Shown here: positions 29,429-37,801 of the stretch, one piece after another | Numbering within the stretch: position 1 is the first letter of the stretch | Layout of the letters: every line of letters begins with the position of its first letter | Origin: Thermaerobacter sp. PB12/4term | GTDB taxonomy: Bacteria; Bacillota; Sulfobacillia; Thermaerobacterales; Thermaerobacteraceae | Reading direction: 5' to 3' | Assembly: GCF_003403315.2 (NCBI RefSeq) | Contig: NZ_CP048407.1 | Location: 1,984,001-2,048,000 of the forward strand | DNA length: 64,000 bases | Notes under the pieces: generated by a model | The model's input: only the letters and a program-made list of their open reading frames with translations | The model's database searches: none | Told to the model about the DNA's origin: nothing | Made by a program: the position numbers and the translations under genes

Positions 29429-30446
29429 GGCGGGGCACGCCTCCTTCGCTCAAATCTTCAAGAAACCCGCGGACCAGCCTGGCCGCGTTGTGGTAGTCCT
29501 GCTGGCTCATCACCGCGCAGGGGGAGTGGATGTACCGGCAGGGCACCGAGACCACCGCCGACGGGATGCCGGCCCGCGCCTGGTGGATCCGGCCGGCGTC
29601 GGTGCCGCCAAAGGTGGTCCGCTTCCACTGGTAGGGGATGCCCCGCCGCTCGGCCGCCGCCACCAGCCGGTCCGTCAGCCAGCGGGGCGGGATCACCGTC
29701 CGGTCCATGGCGGTGATGGCCGGCCCGTGCCCCAGGCGGGTGGACTGGCCGTGTTCGTCCGCACCGGGGATGTCGGCGCAGGTGGTGCCCTCCAGCACCA
29801 GGGCCACGTCGGGCGCGATGGTATAGGCCGCCGTGGCCGCGCCCCGCAGGCCGATCTCCTCCTGGACCGTGAAGGCGGCATAAAAGGGGAAGTCGTACTC
29901 CTCCTCCAGAAGGGCGGCCAGCAGGGCACAACCCACCCGGTCGTCAAAAGCCTTGCCCTTCCAGCAGCCCTGGCCCAGCTCGCCGAAGGCCGTGTCGAAG
30001 GTGGCGTACTGCCCGGGACGAACCAGCTTCTCCGCCTCCTCGCAGGAGGTGGCGCCGATGTCGATGTAGAGCTCGTCCGCGGGGGTCACGCTGCTCGCCT
30101 TTCGGTCCAGGTGGATCGGCTTGCTGCCGATGACCCCAGGCACGCCGTCCGGCCCCACCCGCACCCGCTTGCCGGGCAGCAGCCGGTCGTCCAGGCCGCC
30201 GACCTTGGCAAAACGCAGGAGGCCGCTCTTCTCGATCCGGGTGATCATCAGGCCGACCTCGTCCATGTGGGCGGCCACCATGACCCTGGGGCCGGGCTTG
30301 TCCTTCCCCTTGACGACCAGCAGGTTGCCCATGCTGTCGATGCGGTAGGCGTCGATATGGGGGCGCACCGCCTCCAGGATCAGCTCGCGGACCGCCCCTT
30401 CGTCCCCGGAGACGCCCCGGGCCTCACTGAGCCGCGCCAGCAGCAC
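29418..30446 (-). CDS. M42 family aminopeptidase (second of three)
   Basis: 342 residues, compact and close to family length. Key motifs: AAHMDEVGLM, FDDRVGCA, TVQEEIGLRG, an EGTTCADIPG segment at the position of the first metal Asp/Glu, and YIHSPCAVM. GTG start at 30446 lies 23 bases inside the previous gene; it ends 11 bases inside the next. CADIPG differs from the sister genes, which suggests a different substrate preference. Confidence 0.93.
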   Translation of the reverse strand: MLLARLSEARGVSGDEGAVRELILEAVRPHIDAYRIDSMGNLLVVKGKDKPGPRVMVAAHMDEVGLMITRIEKSGLLRFAKVGGLDDRLLPGKRVRVGPDGVPGVIGSKPIHLDRKASSVTPADELYIDIGATSCEEAEKLVRPGQYATFDTAFGELGQGCWKGKAFDDRVGCALLAALLEEEYDFPFYAAFTVQEEIGLRGAATAAYTIAPDVALVLEGTTCADIPGADEHGQSTRLGHGPAITAMDRTVIPPRWLTDRLVAAAERRGIPYQWKRTTFGGTDAGRIHQARAGIPSAVVSVPCRYIHSPCAVMSQQDYHNAARLVRGFLEDLSEGGVPRHGD

Positions 30447-31539
30447 CGGCCCTCACCTCCTGCCAACCCGGACCCACCAGCCGGCTGACGGCCTCGGCGT
30501 CGAGCCGGGCCGCCGTGACCGCCAGCAAGCGGGCCGCCTCCTGGACGTCGCCCAGGTCGACCACCTCCGCCGGGCTGTGCATGTGCCGCAGGGGCACCGA
30601 CACCAGGCCCGTGGGAATCCCCTCCCGGGCGATCTGGATCGCCCAGGCGTCGGTGCCCGACGCCCCCGGGATGGGCTCGGGCTGGGTGGCGATGCCCTCG
30701 GCCTTCGCCGCCTCCCGCAGGGCCTCCAGCACCTGCGGGTGGATGTTGGCCCCCTGGGCGACGGCCGCGCCCTTGCCCAGTTCCACGGTCTTGCCGTCGG
30801 GCACGCCGGGCTGGTCGCCGAAGGTCACGTCCACGGCGATGGCCAGGGTGGGGTCGAGGCCGTAGGCGCTGGTGGCGGCCCCCCGCAGCCCCACTTCCTC
30901 CTGGACCGTGGCCACGGCGTACACGTCCACGGCGTGGCGCCGGCGGGCCAGTTCGGCCAGGGCCAGGGTGAGCACCGTGACGCCCACCCGGTTGTCCAGG
31001 CTCTTGCCCGTCATGCGCCGGCCCTGAAGGCGCGCCGGCGACTGGCGGATGGTGACGGGGTCGCCCACCCGCACCCGGCGCCGCACCGCCTCCGCCGGCA
31101 GGCCCACGTCGACGAACAGGTCCCGCAGGCGGGGCACCTGGCGCGCCTCTTCGGCGCTGGTCAGGTGGGGCGGCTTGGTCCCCACCACGCCGGCGAGGGG
31201 CCCGCCCGCGGTGTGGACCGTGACCTCCAGCCCCAGCAGGTTGCGGGGATCGGCGCCGCCGGCGGCGTCGACCCGCAGGAAGCCCTCTTCTTCGATGGCG
31301 GCCACCAGTAGGGCGATCTCGTCCATGTGGGCCGCCCACATCACGCTGGCCCGTCGGCCGCCGGGGAGGGCCAGCCCCTCGCCCCGCACCACGGCGATCA
31401 CGTTGCCCAGGGCGTCCCGGCGCACCTCGGCGGCCAGGGGCCGCCAGAGCTCTTCCACCGCCGCCGCCACGGGCCCCTCATGGCCCGGGGAACCGGCGAT
31501 GGAGGCGAGGCGGGCCAGCACTTCCGCCGCATCCAACAA
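30424..31539 (-). CDS. M42 family aminopeptidase (first of three)
   Basis: 371 residues with AAHMDEIALL, LDNRVGVTV, TVQEEVGLRG, the AVDVTFGDQ metal segment and RHMHSPAEVVD. The TTG at 31539 is chosen because GGAGGAGGG lies five bases upstream; the frame is open to 31716, but that part crosses a likely promoter and hairpin. The domain substitution LDNR for DDR is also common in this family. First gene of the three-gene overlap cluster. Confidence 0.92.
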   Translation of the reverse strand: MLDAAEVLARLASIAGSPGHEGPVAAAVEELWRPLAAEVRRDALGNVIAVVRGEGLALPGGRRASVMWAAHMDEIALLVAAIEEEGFLRVDAAGGADPRNLLGLEVTVHTAGGPLAGVVGTKPPHLTSAEEARQVPRLRDLFVDVGLPAEAVRRRVRVGDPVTIRQSPARLQGRRMTGKSLDNRVGVTVLTLALAELARRRHAVDVYAVATVQEEVGLRGAATSAYGLDPTLAIAVDVTFGDQPGVPDGKTVELGKGAAVAQGANIHPQVLEALREAAKAEGIATQPEPIPGASGTDAWAIQIAREGIPTGLVSVPLRHMHSPAEVVDLGDVQEAARLLAVTAARLDAEAVSRLVGPGWQEVRAGAAGAAQ

Positions 31540-31643
31540 ACAACCCTCCTCCCACCCGCCGTTCCCGCCGGTCGAACCGGCCGTCCGGCCCGGCCCGCCG
31601 TTGGGCGGTACCCGCCGGCCCGGGGCACGGCGCCTGGAACGGA

Positions 31644-31685
31644 CCCGCCGGTGCGGCGCAAACCAGAGCAAACCGCACCGGCGGG
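31644..31685 (-). promoter_or_regulatory. leader hairpin before the M42 cluster
   Basis: Perfect 13-bp stem CCCGCCGGTGCGG / CCGCACCGGCGGG with a 16-base A-rich loop. It lies between the extended -10 at 31707-31712 and the first M42 gene. It may be an attenuator, a stabilising 5' hairpin, or a terminator for the upstream DUF2512 gene. Confidence 0.5.
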
Positions 31686-31706
31686 CCGTCCTTCTTCCGA
31701 AGTTCG

Positions 31707-31712
31707 ATGATA
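31707..31712 (-). promoter_or_regulatory. extended -10 element for the M42 cluster
   Basis: On the minus strand the sequence reads TGGTATCAT: hexamer TATCAT with a TGn extension. No -35 match is seen at 17 bases. Confidence 0.4.
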
Positions 31713-31970
31713 CCACTTCTGGCAGGGTGATCTGCGTCCGGCCGTGGTGAGAGAAGGCCGCGGAGGCGGGTCAGCTTGGCTGCGGTAGGCCACGACGGCA
31801 ACAGGCTACCACGGCGGCGGGCCACCGCGGCTGCGGCAGGCCGCCGCCGCTGCGGATCAAGGGGCTGCTGCGGCATAGGCCGTCGCCGGGGGGTGACCCG
31901 GCGGTCTCCCGGGTTTCCGGGTCTTCCGGTGTCCTGGCCGCGGCCGGAGGGTTGCCGGAGGGTGTGCCCT

Positions 31971-34136
31971 CTACTCGCCCGGCACCAGCCGGGCCAGCCC
32001 CCGTGTCTTCAAGTACCGGTGGAAGAAGAACTCGGCGATGCCCAGGGCCAGGGACGCCAGCCCCACCGGTCCCGGCCGCAGGGCCAGGGCCGGCCACAGG
32101 TAGCCGGCCACCGCCAGGATCAGGGCCGCCAGCAGGACGTCCACCACCATCGCCACCGCCTGCCCGCCGACGGGCAAGACGATGCGATCGCCGGTGACGT
32201 AACCGGCCAAGGTGACGGCGGCAGCCAGCAGGAGCAGAGCACCGGGTCCGGCCATGCTCCCCCCTGCAGGGAGGATCCAGAGCAGGACGGCCGCCGTGGC
32301 GACGAATTTCACGGCCAGCGCCGAGAGGTGCGGCACGGGTCTCACCCTGGTTAGGATTCCCCGCAACCCGGGCGGCCGCAACCCGTGCCGCCAGCCGGCC
32401 GGACCCCCGGCCTGCCCCGCGGGCCGTCCAGGGCCGCCAGGGGACAAGGGGCGCGTACCGCCGGCGCGGCGCGGGCTTGCCCACCGCGCCGGCGAGGGCG
32501 CCACCCTGCCGCCGCCGGGGACCACCGCCGGCGCCACGACCGTGGCCCGCCGGGCAAGGGCGCGAGGGGCGGCGGCCCGGACGACGGGAAGACCCGCCAC
32601 CGGCGAGACGATCCCCGGGGTGGCCCGCGCCTTGACCAGGGGACTGGGACGCGAAGCCGGCAAACCTGGAGAGGGCGCCGGGCGCACCAGCGACCGGAGG
32701 ATGCCGAAGGGGCCGTGGGCCGCGGGCAACTCGACGGTCCACCGCAACCCGCCGGGCGCCGCCCGCCAGCGGCCGCCATGCAGGCCCGCCACCGCCGCCA
32801 CCAGCTCCAGGGCCAGGGGCGAGGTCACGCCGCGGCGCCACCGGTTGCCCACGGCCGCCCCTCCCGCGGGGCCGGTTCGTCCCGCGGTGGAACCGGCGGA
32901 GCCTGCCGGGCCGCCGGCCCGGGAGCCGGCCGCAACGGCGCCAGGGCGAGCGTCGCGGACCGCCTCCGGCAACAGTACTGCCCTGCCCTCCGCCGGGATG
33001 ATCCCGGGCCGGCCCCCGTCCCCGGCCGGGGCCGGCGGCTGCGCCTCCAGGCCCAGCACGACCGCCGCCCCGTCACCGTCAACCCGCATCTCCAGGCGGC
33101 TTCCGGGCGGGCAGCGGTCGATGACCGCCGCCACCAGGCTCGAGCACAGCAGCTCGAGCAACGCCCGGTCGCCGCGCACCACCATGGCCGTCCCGGATCG
33201 GCCGGCCAGAGTGACCTGCACCTGGCGGGCCAGGGCCACGGCAGCCAGCCGGCGGGCGGCCCGCTCGGCCACGGCGGCCAGGTCGACCCGTTCCCGTTCG
33301 GGCCGCACCCGCCGGGCCTGAAGCCGCAACCAGCAGGCCAGCTGCAAGGCGCTGAGGCGCAGCAGCTCGGCCTCGGCCTCCAGCTGGATCAGCACGTGGC
33401 TGTGGGGACGCTCGTCAGCGAACCGGCCGGCGGGCAACCCCTCCTGCACGCGAAGGGGAACGATGCGCCCCCACCCGCCGCCAGGGCCGGCGAGGGACGC
33501 GCGGGCGTCCGGCCTGTCCGGGGGATCAGGAAACCGGGGCCCGGTGATGGCGGCAGTCTCCCTCGCTGCGGCAGCCGGCGCCACCGGGGAGGTGGGAGCC
33601 GGCACCGCCGGGAAGGTCGCCGGCGAGACGGGCGCGGCCGGGGTCGCGGGATCTACCGCAGAGGCCCCGCCGGAGGCCTGGGAACGGCTGCGCCTCAACA
33701 TGCCGGCCGCCAGGGTGACGGCGGTGGCCCGGGAGCGGAAGTCATCCAGGACCGTTTCCACCAGCCAGCGCCGGTCGTCTTCCTGCCGGCACCAGCGGCC
33801 CCACTGCCGGTCGAGCCAGGCGGTACCCGCCGCCACAGGTACGGCTGCGGCCAGGACCACCAGCCAGGCCGGGCTGCCGGCGCGGCGGGCCAGTTCGGTC
33901 GCGGTGACGCTGGCCACCACCGTGAGGATGACGCCCGCGGCCTGGCGCCACCGCCACCCGCCGGCGGCGCTCCGGTGCCGGTCCCCCTCAGGCCCGGGGC
34001 TGAGGTCCTGCTCCCCGGCGGCTGCCGCCCCGGCCCGCAGCCCGCCGCCTTCCCGCCCCGATCTGGAGGATCTGGCCGTCCAGCGTGCCGGAAGGCACGC
34101 CATCCGCGCCATGCCCGGAATATCCCGGATCCCCAT
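31971..34136 (-). CDS. degenerate sensor-kinase-like protein fused to DUF2512
   Basis: One open frame of 721 residues with two unlike parts. The N-terminal part has two membrane helices (residues about 65-105), then WLVETVLDDFRSRATAVTLA. Later comes a region like the dimerisation/ATPase core of histidine kinases (VDLAAVAERAARRLAAVALA, then MVVRGDRALLELLCSSLVAAV), ending GLRWTVELP. No phospho-acceptor His is seen, and the N-box Asn is missing (SSLVAAV), so it is probably inactive as a kinase. After a linker of about 120 Arg/Pro-rich residues, the last 120 residues are a four-helix DUF2512 (YndM-like) domain. A GTG near 32346 could start DUF2512 as a separate gene. ATG at 34136 has GGGGGGAG upstream. 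Confidence 0.6.
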   Translation of the reverse strand: MGIRDIPGMARMACLPARWTARSSRSGREGGGLRAGAAAAGEQDLSPGPEGDRHRSAAGGWRWRQAAGVILTVVASVTATELARRAGSPAWLVVLAAAVPVAAGTAWLDRQWGRWCRQEDDRRWLVETVLDDFRSRATAVTLAAGMLRRSRSQASGGASAVDPATPAAPVSPATFPAVPAPTSPVAPAAAARETAAITGPRFPDPPDRPDARASLAGPGGGWGRIVPLRVQEGLPAGRFADERPHSHVLIQLEAEAELLRLSALQLACWLRLQARRVRPERERVDLAAVAERAARRLAAVALARQVQVTLAGRSGTAMVVRGDRALLELLCSSLVAAVIDRCPPGSRLEMRVDGDGAAVVLGLEAQPPAPAGDGGRPGIIPAEGRAVLLPEAVRDARPGAVAAGSRAGGPAGSAGSTAGRTGPAGGAAVGNRWRRGVTSPLALELVAAVAGLHGGRWRAAPGGLRWTVELPAAHGPFGILRSLVRPAPSPGLPASRPSPLVKARATPGIVSPVAGLPVVRAAAPRALARRATVVAPAVVPGGGRVAPSPARWASPRRAGGTRPLSPGGPGRPAGQAGGPAGWRHGLRPPGLRGILTRVRPVPHLSALAVKFVATAAVLLWILPAGGSMAGPGALLLLAAAVTLAGYVTGDRIVLPVGGQAVAMVVDVLLAALILAVAGYLWPALALRPGPVGLASLALGIAEFFFHRYLKTRGLARLVPGE

Positions 34137-34592
34137 GCCCGCTCCCCCCACCGGTCCCGCGTCCACCCGGGCAGAACCCGGTCACCGTCCCGGCCGGGGC
34201 TGGATCTCGCCTCGCCGGGGCGCCGGCCCGCCGCGGGTAATGGCCCAAGTTCGCCCGGGCCTGTCCGTTTCCTGGCGCGAAACGTTCCGAAATACCACGA
34301 AGACAACGGGATTCGTGCGACAATTCTCGACGAACCCGGCGACGGCCCGCCGCGATGCCGCCGGCCGGTTCCGGCCGCAGGGCGGCCTATCGGGTCAAGG
34401 CCTCATAGTCCTTCGACCTGTCGTGATGGCAATCTGTCCCGCCTGCCCTGATCGCCCCGGTGGCGGCAGGATCGCGGGCGGCCGCCCGCGAACCCAGGGG
34501 CGGCGCCCGGCCGAGAGCCACGGGCGCGGGGCGCGAGCCTGGTACACATGGCACCCTATGAGCATCCTGCCAGGCGACGGGGAGGGCAGCCG
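34137..34592. other. 455-bp divergent intergenic region
   Basis: Between the DUF2512 gene and the antiterminator gene. It has a less GC-rich part (34275-34335) that should hold promoters, but no convincing -35/-10 pair was found and no gene is seen. Confidence 0.5.
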
Positions 34593-35516
34593 ATGTCCCG
34601 CGACCACCAGTCCGAGGCGCGCCAGGCGCGGCCCCCCCGGGGAATCGCCGGGCCCGGTGAGGAGGGCCCGGCGGGGTACCGGGTGATTCAGGTCCTCAAC
34701 AACAACGCGGTCCTGGCCCGGGACGGGAACGGCCGGGCCGTGGTGCTGCAGGGCCGCGGCCTGGGTTACCGGTCCCGGCAATCCCGCTGGGTTGCCGCCG
34801 GTGATCCCGCCATCGAAGCCGTCTACGTGGCCGAACCGGCGGCGGTGCCCGCCCCGGACTGGTTGCCGGGCGTGGTGGCACGGCTCGTGCAGCGGGCGGA
34901 GGCGGCCCTGGGCGAGCCGGTGGACCCCCACATCGTGCCCGCCCTGGTGGACCACCTGGCCTTCGCCTTACACCGGGTGCAGCAGGGCCTGCCCCTGGAG
35001 AACCCGTTCCTTGACGAGATCGAGGTGCTGTTCCCGGAGGAGCTGCTCCTGGCCCGCCAGCTGCTGGCGGACGTGGCCGGCGCCGGCGGGCCGGTTCTGC
35101 CGCCCGCCGAAGCCGGTTTCGTCGCCCTGCACCTGCGGGCTGCCCGGGCGGGGGTCCCCGTCAAGCAACCGGCCCGGGACACGGCGCTGGTGCACGAACT
35201 GGTGGAGTGGGTCCGGCGGCGCCTGCAGGTGCCGCTGCGCCCCGGAAACCTGGACCACGCCCGGCTGGTGGCCCACCTGCGTTACCTGGTCGACGCGGTG
35301 GCGCGGGGTGGCGGCACCCCCAACCCCCTGCTGCCCCGGATCCGGGAGGAGTTTCCCCAGGCCATGGCCCTGGCGGAGGAAATGGGGGCAGAAATCGCCC
35401 GGCGGCTGGGCAAGCCCGTCCCCGAAGACGACCTGGGCTACGTGGCCCTGCACCTGGCCAAACTGATGCTGGAGGGCAGGTCCCCGGAAGGAACGGTACC
35501 CTCCCGGCGCGAATAA
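34593..35516 (+). CDS. glcT: BglG/GlcT-type transcription antiterminator
   Basis: RNA-binding regulator of PTS operons, 307 residues. The N-terminal CAT RNA-binding domain reads YRVIQVLNNNAVLA, then VVLQGRGLGY. Two PTS-regulation domains follow, with the conserved His in PALVDHLAFAL, FVALHLRAAR, LVAHLRYLVD and YVALHLAKLM. PTS phosphorylation of these His residues should set activity. The target, an RAT site overlapping a terminator, lies directly downstream, and the EIIC gene comes next, the GlcT-ptsG arrangement. The ATG at 34593 has GGGGAGGG upstream. Confidence 0.92.
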   Translation: MSRDHQSEARQARPPRGIAGPGEEGPAGYRVIQVLNNNAVLARDGNGRAVVLQGRGLGYRSRQSRWVAAGDPAIEAVYVAEPAAVPAPDWLPGVVARLVQRAEAALGEPVDPHIVPALVDHLAFALHRVQQGLPLENPFLDEIEVLFPEELLLARQLLADVAGAGGPVLPPAEAGFVALHLRAARAGVPVKQPARDTALVHELVEWVRRRLQVPLRPGNLDHARLVAHLRYLVDAVARGGGTPNPLLPRIREEFPQAMALAEEMGAEIARRLGKPVPEDDLGYVALHLAKLMLEGRSPEGTVPSRRE

Positions 35517-35545
35517 AGTCGATACCCAGACCACCTTCGAAACCC

Positions 35546-35624
35546 GGTGTGTTACGGGTTCGACCCGGCATGAACCGGAGGCGTGCGCGGCCCCAAAGCA
35601 AGGCCGTGCATCCTCCGGTTTTTT
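35546..35624 (+). promoter_or_regulatory. RAT site overlapping an intrinsic terminator
   Basis: RAT (35546-35576) reads GGTGTGTTACGGG, a TTCGA loop, then CCCGGCATGAACC, matching the bipartite BglG/SacY/GlcT target. The terminator starts inside it: AACCGGAGG (35573-35581) pairs with CCTCCGGTT (35612-35620), with a second stem GCGGCC/GGCCGT inside, then six T at 35619-35624. GlcT binding to the RAT would block the terminator and allow ptsG transcription. Confidence 0.93.
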
Positions 35625-35663
35625 GCTGGCAAGGTGGACATATTCAGAGGAGGGGTGTCCGCG

Positions 35664-36797
35664 ATGAACGTCATGGGGGGATTGCAGCGGGTGGGCCGGG
35701 CGTTGATGGCGCCCGTGGCGGTGCTACCCGCGGCCGGCATCCTGCTGCGCCTCGGCCAGCCGGACCTTTTGAACATTCCGGTGATGGCCCAGGCCGGGGA
35801 TGCCGTCTTCTCCAACCTGCCCCTGCTGTTCGCCATCGGCGTCGGCATCGGCCTGGCAAACCAGGCGGGTGTGGCCGGACTGGCGGCTCTGGTCGGGTAC
35901 GTGGTGTTCCAGAAGACCCTCACCACCATCAACGAGGACCTCAACATGGGCGTCCTGGCGGGCATTCTCACCGGCGCGCTGGCCGCGGCCATGTACAACC
36001 GCTACCACAACATCCGGCTGCCCGAGTGGCTGGGCTTCTTCGGCGGGCGCCGGTTCGTCCCGCTGGTCACCGCCTTCTGGGCCCTGGTCCTGGGCGTGGT
36101 CTTCGGGTTCGTCTGGGGCCCCGTCCAGCAGGCCATCGACGCCCTGGGCAACTGGATCGTGGGGGCGGGGGCTGCGGGGGTCTTCGTCTTCGGAGTGCTG
36201 AACCGGCTCCTGCTACCCTTCGGCCTGCACCACATCATCAACAGCCTGGTCTGGTTCGTCTTCGGTGACTTCACCAACCCCCAGACGGGCGAGGTGGTCC
36301 ACGGCGACCTGCACCGGTTCTTCGCCGGCGACCCGTCGGCCGGGATCTTCATGGCCGGGTGGTACCCGATCATGATGTTCGGCCTGATCGGCGTCGCCCT
36401 GGCCATGATCCACGAGGCGAAGCCGGAGAACCGGGCGGCGGCCCGCGGCATCCTGCTCTCCGCGGCCCTGACCTCCTTCGTCACCGGCATCACCGAACCG
36501 CTGGAGTTCGCCTTCATGTTCCTGACGCCCGTTCTGTACGTCACCCACGCGGTGCTCTCGGGCATCTCCATGGCCCTGGTCTACGAGCTGGGGATCCGCC
36601 ACGGGTTCACGTTCTCCGCCGGTCTCATCGACTACGTGCTGAACTGGGGCATCGCGACCCGGCCCGCCCTGCTGATCCCCATCGGCCTGGTCTTCGGCGT
36701 GGTCTACTACTTCCTGTTCCGGTTCCTGATCCGGCGGCTGGACCTGCCCACGCCCGGCCGGGAGCCGGTGGAGACACGCAGCAATCCGCAGGGTTAG
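35664..36797 (+). CDS. PTS EIIC, glucose/N-acetylglucosamine family
   Basis: Membrane permease of a sugar phosphotransferase system, 377 residues. It starts LQRVGRALMAPVAVLPAAGI, contains the LLPFGLHHIINS loop and the sugar-binding GITEPLEFAFMF motif of the Glc/GlcNAc family. The usual fused EIIB domain is absent; EIIB and EIIA are separate genes downstream. A copy of the 12-base motif is at 36049-36060. GAGGAGG lies upstream of the ATG. Confidence 0.94.
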   Translation: MNVMGGLQRVGRALMAPVAVLPAAGILLRLGQPDLLNIPVMAQAGDAVFSNLPLLFAIGVGIGLANQAGVAGLAALVGYVVFQKTLTTINEDLNMGVLAGILTGALAAAMYNRYHNIRLPEWLGFFGGRRFVPLVTAFWALVLGVVFGFVWGPVQQAIDALGNWIVGAGAAGVFVFGVLNRLLLPFGLHHIINSLVWFVFGDFTNPQTGEVVHGDLHRFFAGDPSAGIFMAGWYPIMMFGLIGVALAMIHEAKPENRAAARGILLSAALTSFVTGITEPLEFAFMFLTPVLYVTHAVLSGISMALVYELGIRHGFTFSAGLIDYVLNWGIATRPALLIPIGLVFGVVYYFLFRFLIRRLDLPTPGREPVETRSNPQG

Positions 36798-36804
36798 TCT
36801 GAAA

Positions 36805-36837
36805 CCGGGGCCAGGTTCGTCGCAGACCTGGCCCCGG
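36805..36837 (+). promoter_or_regulatory. intercistronic hairpin between EIIC and EIIB
   Basis: Perfect 11-bp stem CCGGGGCCAGG / CCTGGCCCCGG with an 11-base loop, eight bases after the EIIC stop. No T-run; probably mRNA stabilisation or partial termination within the operon. Confidence 0.55.
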
Positions 36838-36961
36838 AACGGGGCCACGTCCCAACCCGCGCAGAGGAACCACGAAGCGGGTGGGCCCGGCCGGCGTCGC
36901 CCGGCCCGCCCGCGGTGGCTCCACGGCGTGGCCTGATCTGGTAGCCGGGGAGGCGAGGACT

Positions 36962-37207
36962 ATGTCGGACAAGGCCCGAGCCGTCATCGAGGCCCTGGGG
37001 GGGCCGGACAACATCCGGGAGCTGGACAGCTGCATCACCCGACTGCGCTTGGTGCTGGCGGATCCGGGGAAGGTGGACGAAGCCGCCCTGCGGCGCCAGG
37101 GAGCCATGGGCGTGGTGCGCATGGGGGGCGGCGCCGTGCAGGTGGTCTTCGGTACCAGCGCCGAGCACCTGGAAGCCGAGATGAAGGAGCTTCTGGGCCG
37201 TGGGTGA
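36962..37207 (+). CDS. PTS EIIB, glucose family
   Basis: 81-residue phosphocarrier. The phosphorylated Cys24 is in RELDSCITRLRLVL, the classical glucose-type EIIB motif, followed by GVVRMGGGAVQVVFG. GGGGAGGCGAGG lies upstream of the ATG. The stop overlaps the EIIA start. Confidence 0.95.
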   Translation: MSDKARAVIEALGGPDNIRELDSCITRLRLVLADPGKVDEAALRRQGAMGVVRMGGGAVQVVFGTSAEHLEAEMKELLGRG

Positions 37208-37751
37208 CCGGCCGAACCCGGCCCGCGGCGGCCCGGCCGGGGCCGCCGCGGCGGAGCCGGCCGGCGGCGGTGACCGCAGGGAGCTGGCCGTGCCGGCGCC
37301 GGTGACGGGCCGGATCGTCCCGCTGGAGGAGGTCCCGGATCCCGTCTTCGCCGAGCGGATGGTGGGCGACGGGGTGGCCCTGGACCCGCAGGCGGGCCCC
37401 GTCATCGCCCCCCTGGCCGGCACCGTCACCGCCCTTTTCCCTACCGGCCATGCCGTGGGACTGCGGACGCCGGAGGGCGTCGAGCTGCTCATCCACCTGG
37501 GGATCGATTCGGCCCACGCCGAGGGGGCCTTCGAGGCCCTGGTGGCCGTGGGGCAGCAGGTGGAGGCGGGCCAGCCCCTGATCCGGATCGACCTGGAGCG
37601 CCTCAAGGCAGGAGCCCGCTCCCCTCTCTCGCCGGTCCTGGTCACCAACCTGGACGAGCTGGGGGGCCGGGTTGCGCCCGTGGCCCAGGGCACCGCGCTG
37701 GCGGGGAAGAGCGTGCTGTTCCGGGTGGTGTGGGCCGGCGGGCCTGCCTGA
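37200..37751 (+). CDS. PTS EIIA, glucose (Crr-like) family
   Basis: 183-residue phosphocarrier. The phosphorylated His99 is in VELLIHLGIDS and the partner His84 in FPTGHAVGLRT; the GDGVALDP strand precedes them. The GTG start at 37200 overlaps EIIB by eight bases. The first 27 residues are Ala/Gly-rich. It passes phosphate from HPr to EIIB. Confidence 0.95.
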   Translation: MGDRPNPARGGPAGAAAAEPAGGGDRRELAVPAPVTGRIVPLEEVPDPVFAERMVGDGVALDPQAGPVIAPLAGTVTALFPTGHAVGLRTPEGVELLIHLGIDSAHAEGAFEALVAVGQQVEAGQPLIRIDLERLKAGARSPLSPVLVTNLDELGGRVAPVAQGTALAGKSVLFRVVWAGGPA

Positions 37752-37801
37752 GGACCGGTGAGCGGCGCATGCCAGGCGGCGAAATCTCAGGAGGTCGAAC
37801 C

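Noticed and set aside
35551-35576. TTCGA sequence resembling a tRNA T-loop
   Set aside because: No acceptor or anticodon stems; the sequence fits an RAT antiterminator site directly before a PTS gene.
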